Of a DNA stretch of 64,000 nucleotides, positions 37,301-45,778 are shown piece by piece. The stretch covers positions 3,403,627 to 3,467,626 of the forward strand of contig NC_058495.1 of assembly GCF_020382885.2 (NCBI RefSeq). The letters are read 5' to 3'. Origin of the DNA: Scatophagus argus (Eukaryota; Chordata; Actinopteri; Scatophagidae). Positions within the stretch are counted from its first letter, which is position 1. Every line of letters starts with the position of its first letter. The notes beneath the pieces are model-generated. The model saw only the letters and a program-made list of their open reading frames with translations. It was not told where the DNA came from and made no database searches. The position numbers and the translations under genes were made by a program.

Positions 37301-39959
37301 ATACTTTAAATGTATTGGTACATTAAAAAATACTTAAACTTCAACGTGTAAATAAATGAATATACTGATCTAACCATCTAGTGAAATCATCTGTGCATTC
37401 AGCGTAAACTCATGCAGACATTTAGCAATCGGTCGAACCACCTGCATTTAAGTAATTTGTGCATTGAAATGAATAGATAATGCAAGGATGGTGTTTTCAT
37501 TATTCAAGGACTGATGCCTGAAAAATCCACTTTGTATAAGCTGGGTTAGCTGATAATAATTATTTCTTTATGAGAAAGGTGCAGCTTCTTATTGAAAAGC
37601 AGCATCAGAGACAACTCCTGCCTCCCTTGCCACTCTTCCTACTCTATGAATAATCGATGGTGTAAAGTTTGAGCCTGTCTTTTTCCACTCACAACTGTTT
37701 TTCTTCTTCTTTTCCGCTGTAATCCACACTTCTCGTCACAAACTAATGTGGCACCAAAACCTAGCGTGACACTGTTTGAAGCCTTTCCAACATTACAGCC
37801 GGAAAGAAGCCTATCCAATCAGTTCCACAGTCTGTCCCGCTGGAGACCGACACCACTTGGCACCGTTTATAGGAAGCTCTTGATAATGAGCCGATGACTG
37901 AGAAGGTGTTCTTCATGACAAATGTGACGCATGAGCCTGAGATTAACAATTATATGAAGCTTATATATAAATCACTTCACTCAGCCACTTATCAAGAAGA
38001 AATTAACCAGAAAGCTTCACACATTAGTTGCGGATCCATAAGCTCATGTCCACTGGGAAGCCAGTGTGTTGGTGGACAGTGTAGGGTCGGCGTGAAGGCT
38101 GAGATATCTCTGCTGCTAATGAGTGTGGGATGTGAGAGTTATTTCCACTGCGTGTGCTAATAAAGAAATATGGCCAACGAGATGGTACTCCTCACACCAT
38201 GTCTGACAGTGTGTCTGAACTAGGAGACAACAGGCAAACCATCAGAATACACAGCTTTCAAAATACCGCAGCATGGCCACTTCTCACACACACACAGAAA
38301 CATATTGGACGAAAACAAACATTTGGTTGATGGTTTGAGACTTGAGAGTAATTTATGTACTGAATATCAATTTTTTTGCTTACATGTAATTTGCCATATG
38401 GTAGTAGGCTCTAACTATTACCTGCTGCCTGTGTAGAGTGAACTACATTATTTACAAACTCATGAGCCCTCACTCTGATAAATCAGCTAAAGCAACATTT
38501 TAATAGTTTTAGGGAATGTAGTGGTGTAATTCCAGGACAAAACCACTTAGTAATATAAAGCTTCAAACAGTTTGTTGTTGTTGTTGTTACATGTTGTTTG
38601 AACACTCCGACAAGCTTTTAAGCACTCGTGTTGTTCCCAAATCACATCTTAAGTGCAGGAGCACACCAAGCTGCGAAGAATGACTTCTCAACTGGGACCA
38701 TCTGAGGAGCACATGAATGTACTATAAACAGCAGAACTGCAGCCATGTCTTTAAAAACAATGTCCAAGAATGCTCTTTAAAAAATGTTCCTTTGAAAAAC
38801 ATGATTTTCCTCACTGCAATGCAATGCAGCACAGATGATACAGGCCAGTATCACGAGCTCTCAACAGACAATCAAGTGAACAAAGCTAAAATAAAGTGAA
38901 TACAACACTGAACTTCAATAACCATGCAAACTATGGGATTTTTAAACAGGAGACAATCCAGGCTGTGTTTAAAATCACTCCCTCATTGTTTTAATAACAC
39001 ACATTTTTATACAGTGAGCAGTATACTGAGACTTTTGAGTAATCTCTCTAAAGATAGAATTCAAACACCCAGCAAACAAAACAAACAGTAAATAGTGTGC
39101 ACTACACAGAAAACAGGTGGACATTTGAGACAGTCTCTGACTTGTGGTGGTAGGAAAGGTCCAGGTATAATGACACAAAGTAATGGCAGTTCCTGAGCCT
39201 GGTGCTGCTCCTATAGGCTTCCTGATATGGATCACGTTAACATATAGAATTGGAGGGGCTATAATTAATTTCATAGTTATAGCTGTGCTCATCTCCTGGC
39301 AGGGAGACTGAACTGTACATTCTTATTCAAACAAGATGATAGTAATTTAGAACATACTTCTGAACATACGCCAGACCAATATGTCTCTTAAACACCTCGA
39401 ACAATAATAACAGAGCCATTTAAAACATCCTGTATAATGACACTCAACTTATCACCTCCGCTCAGTGCAGGTGAAAATTTGAATGTCAAAGACAGGCTCA
39501 TCTGGTGGTCCATAATGGAGAGGTTGGTGATGAAGATGCTATTACAGGCAGATACAAATCAACGATAGAACACTTGAATCAACTTACAAGTCTGTCTTGT
39601 TAGCTGCTCTAACGTCAGCTCTCTGTTCTGTCCAAACGTCTCTTAACACTACCTGACTACTAGATTAACTTAAAGCTCACTGACATTGCTTTAATTACAG
39701 GTGTGCTGTCAGCTGTGAAAGTCAAAACGCTTGTTTTCGACAAGGAAAATCTAATGTTAAGTTATCTTCTAGGGTCTTCAGTTTGTCACGCTAACGCTGA
39801 AGCAGCGTGTGTGGTGCTGATGCTGCAAGCTCAGGAGTTAGCGCTAGCTGATTAGCTTACTGTACGGTATTTGCTGAAACTAGCATAGTGGCTAGATAAG
39901 GCCTAACTTACCGTTTTGCTGTCGTCCGAGTCCGGGGCTGTCTTTTGAATAGCTGGCAT
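28191..39959 (-). CDS. ptpdc1: Protein tyrosine phosphatase domain-containing 1, two alternative N-termini
   Basis: Cdc14-like dual-specificity phosphatase; the human protein is linked to mitosis and cilium formation or length. Shared exons in transcript order: 33338-33167, 32871-32791, 32604-32486, 31421-31284, 31198-30078, 29430-29245, 28497-28387, 28304-28191. Upstream, either 39959-39912 plus 33742-33475 (predicted 785 aa), or 35941-35854 (predicted 709 aa). Every junction is GT-AG and phase-consistent. The active site is HCHAGLGRTG with nucleophile Cys192 in the shorter form, and Asp163 in WKDYG is the likely general acid. KYTKMGETLRHVIPGHMQCS and INLQRPGEHASCGNPLEQES match human PTPDC1. 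A low-complexity central region is followed by the conserved SLMWSWLEQLKDPV helix region. It lies divergent from barx1 and upstream of let-7, as in human. Confidence 0.96.
28387..28497 (-). CDS. ptpdc1: ptpdc1 shared exon
   Basis: Encodes GHRLTLLCILDCAAHLLPMP and EQVEASFLNQTIKVFTK; 37 codons in phase 0. Acceptor TGACAG, donor GTGAGC. Confidence 0.93.
28498..30077 (-). other. ptpdc1 3'-half introns
   Basis: Two introns, 28498-29244 and 29431-30077, around the exon at 29245-29430. AT-rich, with no recognised repeat or RNA. Confidence 0.8.
29245..29430 (-). CDS. ptpdc1: ptpdc1 shared exon
   Basis: Encodes TELNSKEGAWERLCMERDPL and SLMWSWLEQLKDPVISSEDI through DSLEK; 62 codons in phase 0. Acceptor CTGCAG, donor GTAGCT. 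Closely matches the human C-terminal region. Confidence 0.95.
30078..31198 (-). CDS. ptpdc1: ptpdc1 large shared exon
   Basis: 1121 nt from the acceptor ATGCAG to the donor GTAGAG. The first part (VLLACYLVFTSRMSADQAIL, RGQLLCVREFAQFLVPLR, RQRHLLHGYEARQMKNVPKI) completes the phosphatase fold. The remainder is a serine- and proline-rich, probably disordered region, ending ALAMELTDTDLTSKVSLWQ. Confidence 0.97.
31284..31421 (-). CDS. ptpdc1: ptpdc1 shared exon with the HCX5R active site
   Basis: Encodes YYYNFGWKDYGVASLTTILD through KLAVHCHAGLGRTG. It contains the likely general-acid Asp (WKDYG) and the catalytic Cys. Acceptor TTTCAG ends at 31422; donor GTTTGT starts at 31283. Confidence 0.97.
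31422..32485 (-). other. ptpdc1 intron
   Basis: A 1.06-kb intron upstream of the active-site exon. No repeat, RNA or extra exon recognised. Confidence 0.8.
32486..32604 (-). CDS. ptpdc1: ptpdc1 shared exon (phosphatase domain)
   Basis: Encodes CGLKTVINLQRPGEHASCGN through PEIFMEAD. Acceptor CTCAG ends at 32605, donor GTGAGT starts at 32485. Highly conserved in the PTPDC1 family. Confidence 0.96.
32791..32871 (-). CDS. ptpdc1: ptpdc1 shared exon
   Basis: Encodes ITDNLLAMARPSTEIIEKYN and IIEQFQR. Acceptor TTACAG ends at 32872 and the donor GTACAG starts at 32790. Symmetric phase 2. Confidence 0.95.
33167..33338 (-). CDS. ptpdc1: ptpdc1 first shared exon
   Basis: Encodes NARVPTAKYTKMGETLRHVI onward to AIKGLYSSW, including the conserved cysteine-rich PGHMQCSMACGGKACKYENP. 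Acceptor CTGCAG ends at 33339; donor GTACGT starts at 33166. Entry phase 1, exit phase 2. Confidence 0.96.
33475..33742 (-). CDS. ptpdc1: ptpdc1 long-form exon 2
   Basis: The acceptor CCTTTCAG ends at 33743; 89 codons plus one base follow to the donor GTAACC at 33474. The arginine- and serine-rich stretch RRHSASDILLKVLQRRRSSA, then ILSSSSHRVMVAVSINQPQP, resembles the N-terminus of a longer human PTPDC1 isoform. Exit phase 1 joins exon 33338 as TCC (Ser). An internal ATG at 33691-33689 could be an alternative start. Confidence 0.75.
33743..39911 (-). other. ptpdc1 5' introns
   Basis: Intron DNA around the alternative exon at 35854-35949. A CpG-richer block at about 36040-36370 holds a CA run and (CAG)6 near 36287-36305; it could be a promoter for the MAAGV form. 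The rest is AT-rich with no recognised gene or repeat family. Confidence 0.65.
35854..35949 (-). CDS. ptpdc1: ptpdc1 alternative N-terminal exon
   Basis: The ATG at 35941-35939 (GCCATGG, strong context) encodes MAAGVSILSDLSYSMSGARS and nine more residues, then donor GTAGGA at 35853 in phase 1. This matches the MAAGV start of the main human isoform. A good acceptor (CTTTCAG) precedes the ATG by eight bases, so a 5' noncoding exon exists upstream. It joins the exon at 33338 as GCC (Ala). Confidence 0.85.
39912..39959 (-). CDS. ptpdc1: ptpdc1 long-form exon 1 (coding part)
   Basis: The ATG at 39959-39957 opens MPAIQKTAPDSDDSKT and the exon ends in phase 0 at the strong donor GTAAGT (39911). Spliced to the acceptor at 33742 it stays in frame into YGDARSP. 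The transcript probably begins between about 40000 and 40110. A tiny upstream frame, ATGGCTTTCGAGGGATGA, lies just 5' of it. Confidence 0.65.
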
Positions 39960-40110
39960 AGTCACTTCATCCCTCGAAAGCCATGGTTATTCTATCACTG
40001 GCACTTAGCAAACCGGGATGTTGCTCTAGCCACATCATTTGGTCAGCTAAGTACAGCTAGCTTACTAGCTAACTTAGCAACCTGACATGTTGTCAAGTAG
40101 AACGAGACTC

Positions 40111-40124
40111 TTACGTCACGTGAC
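40111..40124. promoter_or_regulatory. Overlapping CRE and CLEAR/E-box site in the ptpdc1 promoter
   Basis: TTACGTCACGTGAC joins a cAMP-response-type element (TTACGTCA) to the palindrome GTCACGTGAC, the consensus for TFEB/MITF/USF factors. It lies about 150-210 bp upstream of the long-form ATG and donor, where a core promoter is expected. Confidence 0.5.
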
Positions 40125-40659
40125 CACAGATAGCGCTCAGTGAACATGTTGGTGGTAATTTGGATACATTCATTTTCATAGTTAATACTAATTACTTATA
40201 TGTGAATAACTTGATAACTCGTGTTTACATTTTGTGCCACATGACACTAACAGTGTTTTATCTAGTTGTGAAAATCTATACTCATACATGTATTTCATGT
40301 CACACAGCTCTGTTAACAACCCATTATCTGTTATAGTCCGGTTCTACACTAATCCTTTGTTTTCCACTCTGTTAATTTTTTGCTTTTTTCTTAAATAATT
40401 TTAAAATGACAGTAATCCATGAACTGGGAACATATTAAAGTGATTGAAAGTTCTTTAACGGTCACAGCCATAAATCTTTTAGAATGCTTAGAATTAGACT
40501 GGTCACATTGAGGAATCTCAATTCCTCACACATTAGCACATAACACCTAACACATAAAAATATTGTTTTTTTGTATGTTTATAGGGATGACTGGAGGTAA
40601 ATGTGTTTCAAAGAAACTTCCTTCTTCCTGTAGCCTTAGCTTCAGTTTACATCTACAAA

Positions 40660-41527
40660 TAGATCGATAGATATAATTTATTGATCCTAGGCTGGGAAAT
40701 TACAGTGCAGCAGCAGCATTCCACACAGTGATGATACCGTGGAAGAAAAAAGAATAACATATACAAAAGACATAACCTATACAAAAAGAATAACCTGTAC
40801 CGTAAAAATAGCAAATATACAAAGCAAATAGCAAATGTACAAAGCAATATAAAAATGTACATACGACAAATAAGCAGTATTGAATGTTGTGCAGAATGAA
40901 ATATAATGTAAGGTGCAGTGAACCGTAAAAAACATATAAAGTGCCCAGACCAGAGTTTTAGCTGTTATTGTACAGTGTGATGGCATGTGGCAGGAAAGAT
41001 TTCCTGTATCTGTCCCTTCAACAGCAGAGCTGTAGCAGCCTGTGGGAGAAGGTGCTCCGCTGTCTGTCTACTGTGTGATGGAGACAGTGCTGATTATTGT
41101 CCATGATGGATGACAGTTTGTTCAGCGTCCTCCTCTCCACCACGGTCTCAAAAGACTCCAGCCTGAGACCGAGTACAGAGCCAGCCTTCTTGATGATCTT
41201 ATCAAGTCTGTTGGTGTCGCTGGCTCTGATGCTGCTGCCCCAACACACCACAGCAGAGAAAATGGTGCTGGCAACAACAGACTGGTAGAAGATCTCCAAC
41301 ATCTTGCTGCACACGTTGAAGAATCTCAGCTTCCTCAGGAAATAGAGTCTGCTCATCCCCTTCTTCTACACCGCCTTGGTGTTAGATGTCCAGTCCAGTC
41401 TGTTGCCGATCACCACTCCCAGGTATTTGTAGTCCTCCACCTCCTCCACCACCTCCTCACTGATCCGTAGTGGCTGTGAAGGCGTCCTCTTCCTCCTGAA
41501 GTTGAACACTGCGTCAGCTGGCTGACG
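40660..41527 (-). mobile_element. L2-type LINE fragment, 5'-truncated, dead
   Basis: On the minus strand the segment encodes the end of a reverse-transcriptase ORF: ISEEVVEEVEDYKYLGVVIG, NRLDW, then after an in-frame stop (AVC-like TAG) MSRLYFLRKLRFFNVCSKML, VVCWGSSIRASDTNRLDKII and LSSIMDNNQHCLHHTVD. It ends in an untranslated tail finishing AGGATCAATAAATTATATCT and a short TCGATCTA repeat, typical of fish L2 elements. The 5' end is truncated near 41527. It sits about 0.5 kb upstream of the ptpdc1 promoter. Confidence 0.85.
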
Positions 41528-43780
41528 TAGTAAAGACCTGAGAATGGAATGAGAGTTTATCTTTCTCTGAAGTCCTCTGGTGCAGCCTAGTGGCTGTTAA
41601 TTAAGATGATGATGATGTTGAGCGGCAAAGAGGAATATCAAAATTTTATAAACACAACACTAAAATGCTGATATTTGAACAACAAATGTATTTCATCAAT
41701 GAGTATGGACTACAAATGTAATCTAATAATAAGAACATTTTTGCTTACAAAACACTTAAAAACTACAGTAGTTTAACAATATCAGTTTAATCTTTCTATA
41801 TCCCAGTCCCATCAGTTTTTTTGATAAATTATTCTTTAATACAAAACATGGATTTTAGTGCAGCTCTATAGTAATTTTGATTTATTTGTATTTGATGTTA
41901 TAATGACAATCTCCTCTTGTCTTTTATAGTCGGCCGACAAATTGATTATCTGCTGATAATCAGCATTTGCTGAATTTAAAATAAAAACCAAGTGTCTGCA
42001 GACATTTTTATTCTAGAATAATGCAGTTTAACTTACTACTTGTATTCTTCCATTTCATTAATCTGAAACAACATGGATTTGTAGTTTCATGTCTAATTAG
42101 CTGGATAATAGCAGGATTTTATCAGCTGATATCAGCATCATCACACACTGAACAGCCAGAACACGACAGTAAACCGGCTACTGTGAGCAATCGGTAACTG
42201 AGATGCAAACGGAATCCAAGTGAAGTGATGTGTGTATCGTCACTATCATAAAGACACCTCCTTAAACTCGGGGCATGGGGAGAAGAGGCGTGCAAAGCTT
42301 TTATTCCATGGCTGGGTGCAGAAATGTTTACATGATGAAGATGTTAGTGAAGATTGTGAACAAGGCTGATTATTGTAGAGCAGGACATACGCTGATGCAT
42401 CGGCATGTTGTATGTTGTTGTTTTGTTCCAGCAGGCCTGGGCTCCATGTCTGAATTGAACAAAATGGGTCCATTGGACACGGGCCCAGGGAACCAACAGG
42501 GGGTTTTAGCAAGAGCCTCCAGATGAATGTGAAAACAAAGTGTGCATTACATCGTTTTACCCAGTGAAGCTCAAATGTCCAACTAAAGTAACAATAAGTA
42601 AAACACATTTCTCAGTGCTGGGGATCTTTAAACTGTGATTTGTCAGTACGGTGTATTCAGCTGATATCCTGTGGATCCTAGACTAACCTTCTGTTTCTGT
42701 TTTGAAGTTTTTAGAATGACTTTCCTACAGAAACACTTCTGTTAATTCCTGTTCGTTCTAGACATTATTGTGCACTTTGCTGTGAAACAGGAACCCTGCA
42801 CAGGTTTTGATAAAGTTTCCCAGTGTTATTTACCAGTGACTGTTTGTGTCTTTCTGCCATTTTCAGTTGTCAGCCTGTCAGCCTTCATACAAAATAACAT
42901 CTCTTTGAAAAGAAGATTTGCAAATGTAAGAAAGGAACCTAAAAGCATCAAATATCACAAAAAATACAGAGCAGTCTTCTCTGCCAGTTGATTGTATAGA
43001 ATCAAGCTTTTGAACTACAGTCTACATACTGTCTAAGATATCACAATGTTAATAGAGTTGAACGATGCAGTTGGTGGGTAACGTGTAAATAGTGTGAGAC
43101 TTTTTGTGCAAGTATTTGAACAATCTGCTGGAACAAGTGGCAAAAATTTGGATCCTAAGAAGAAATACCTCTTTTTTCTCAGTGTAACAATGAATGAGTG
43201 TCCAATAGCTTATACATAATGCAACTCATCAGATCCAAATGATGCATACATGCATTTTGAAAAATATTACACACTTACTTTGATTGTTGACCACTTTGTT
43301 TGTTACTTTTAGGTTGGCACTAAGAATAATTTTGAGTTGAGCACATCAGGTCTACTTTTATTGCCAGATAAATATAACAGCTTTATTCTCCTGCCGTTTG
43401 GATACTGTATGTTTCAGTCACTTATACTACAGAGGTGGCAAAGAACAAGCTGTCAGGGAAACTCTCCTTGCAGTGACAGATGTGACCAGCAGAGGGAGTT
43501 ATGTTCCAGCATTATCAGATAATTCAGCTGGCGGTGACAACACACTTGAACTTGAGCGAATCCGTTATTGTAGCTCACTACTTGTTCCTGAGGTTTTCAC
43601 AGGAGTATGTGGTCGAACTGGCTGGCAGTGTAGTGGCCTGTAAAGAGACAGAGCTTTTAATATTGTTAGTAAGTATTACACGGAATATGACTAATTGCTT
43701 ATTTGCATATATGTGACCAAAGACGAATCATTTGAATACGGTCTTCCTCAGAAACTTCAGGGTCTACTTCATGACACAGT

Positions 43781-43784
<4 letters not shown>

Positions 43785-43814
<30 letters not shown>
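43785..43814 (+). repeat. T30 homopolymer
   Basis: Uninterrupted run of 30 T in the ptpdc1/barx1 spacer. It could mark the poly(A) end of a minus-strand insertion, but no element body was recognised beside it. Confidence 0.9.
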
Positions 43815-43815
<1 letters not shown>

Positions 43816-45186
43816 GTGGATTTATTATTTCATATAGACCTGCCATACAAAAGCTACCTTTAGAGATGCCAAACTGCACTTACTACTCAAGCTAAGACCA
43901 CTTTGAACAGTATGGCTCTTATCCAATAATTCTCCTGTTCTCTTTGTGCTTTGTTAAGTGCTGTTGGTGTAAAATGTTAATGTGAGAAAATCTTCTCTGT
44001 TTTTAGGAGCTGCTGCTCTCCTGTCCCTAAGGGGCCCCGTTATTTCATTATTTAAGAACAGTGGGACTTTACCACCCAGTCTACGCTTTCCTACACACTG
44101 CAGTGTTCTTCTCAGCTGCACTGATTTTTCCATTCCTGCCTTTTTGATTGTTTTTTTTTTTCTTTTCAGATATGTTAACTGATGTGCTACTGACTGGAAG
44201 AGTTATGTGCTGCTCCTGCTCCCGCACAGGCTGTTGTGTACAGCATCACATTTAAAAGGTTCAAATAAAATTACATTTAAAGAGTAAAAGAAAAAAAAAA
44301 AAGTCTAAATAGACCACCAACTTTGAGGCATTCAAAGGTTCTTTGAGGTTTTTTTTCCTGCTCTAAAGTTGATTTTAGAAGGCCAGAGCTTTTTCTCAAA
44401 GCAACCCAGAGACATGCTAAAAATATACTGTGGGAGATATTGCGCAAATTTTCAGGCAAATAACCGCAAATGAAAAAATCCCAAAGGTGCTCTGGCGTGT
44501 TTTTTTTTTTTTTTACTTCTAGAATGAAATATTTCCCTTTGAGTTGTCTCTGTAGCCTCACTGGGCCTGACAGAGTGCAGCACACTGGTGCCATCAGCTG
44601 AGCTTTCATTTGTCTCTAATGCATTTTACATTTAACATCTTAGAAATAATTACTCCATATTGCATCATTACGAGCGCCCAACAGTACAATAAAATCTGAT
44701 TTCTTGGTCATTTTCTTAACAAAAGGCGTGTGTGTTTACTGTAGACCATGAAAACTTCTGTCAAACCAATTAAACCGACCCGTGTGCAAATCCAGTATAC
44801 TTCTTAAGACGCGTTGATGACACTGCACAGACTTATTTAAAGTACCAAGTTTTGCTAAATCTAACTTCTAACCTGAGCTTCTTCTGTTGCATTAACTGAT
44901 TTACATGACCATCATCAAACTAATGGCCCTAAACGCGCAAAGTCACCAGCAAGAAATTTCAAACGTCCTTTCGGCGCTTTATTTTCCTCCCTTTTGCATA
45001 GAAATTCAAGCAGGACATGTGCGGCTTTGCATGTAACTTTGGCTCAGTGAAGGCACCGAGCAGACAAACCCAGTGAAGAGGTGGAGCCACGGCGAGACTC
45101 ATAAAACCCAAAGCTTATTCCTCAATTCACTGCCAAGGTGACGCGCTCTGCTGCTGACAAATACCTCCGACGTCCTCGGATCTCTT

Positions 45187-45246
45187 ACACACACACACAC
45201 AGACACATACACATACACACACACACGCACACACACACACACACAC
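45187..45246 (+). repeat. CA-rich microsatellite upstream of barx1
   Basis: Interrupted CA repeat about 330-390 bp upstream of the barx1 ATG, in the promoter or 5' UTR. Confidence 0.9.
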
Positions 45247-45490
45247 CAGCATACACACAGTGGGCATGAACACGGCCGGGATCGGGAGTTTTTGGTCAGA
45301 GGTTTCCTCTCGGCTCCTGATTTTAGCCGAAAAACGAACCAAATCTGACCGGCAGTAACGCGTGAAATCCCGCAGAGGACGCGCAGAGAAGTCGGCTACC
45401 TGTACTCGGTACTTTGCTTGATCCAGAACCTGAGGATAACTTTGATCTACAGCCTTGACCTCCGGACTAAAGAGGCACTACAGAGGGAAT

Positions 45491-45517
45491 ATGACCGCTG
45501 GCTTATTGGGCCACTGA
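45491..45517 (+). promoter_or_regulatory. Upstream ORF in the probable barx1 5' UTR
   Basis: An eight-codon frame (MTAGLLGH then TGA) lies 60 nt upstream of the barx1 ATG. If the 5' UTR extends this far it would moderate initiation at the main ATG. Confidence 0.35.
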
Positions 45518-45576
45518 AGGAGTGTTAATCGCTGTACGCGCTTTGGTGTCCGTTAAGGTGACCGCACGGCCAGATT

Positions 45577-45778
45577 ATGCAGCATCCTTTGGACATGGGG
45601 GCGCATTACTATCCTCCGGAAGTTCACCCCGACCACAGAACTCATCGCTACAGGAGTTTCATGATAGAGGAGATCCTGACTGATCACCCGGAGCACAAAG
45701 CGTCGGCTCCGGCCGGGGACCTCCTTAAATTCGGGGTACATGCTCTCCTGTCCGCCCGGCCTCTCCACAACCATCTGG
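45577..45778 (+). CDS. barx1: barx1 exon 1
   Basis: ATG at 45577 (A at -3) opens [20 protein letters not shown]. The conserved [20 protein letters not shown] and [14 protein letters not shown] follow. Ends in phase 1 at donor GTAAGA. Confidence 0.96.

Larger units (their letters stand above)
40130..45480. other. Divergent spacer between ptpdc1 and barx1
   Basis: Apart from the L2 fragment, it holds an uninterrupted T30 run at 43785-43814 and a CA-rich tract at 45187-45246 in the barx1 promoter or 5' UTR. No other gene was recognised; shared barx1/ptpdc1 regulatory elements are expected here but not identifiable by eye. Confidence 0.6.
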
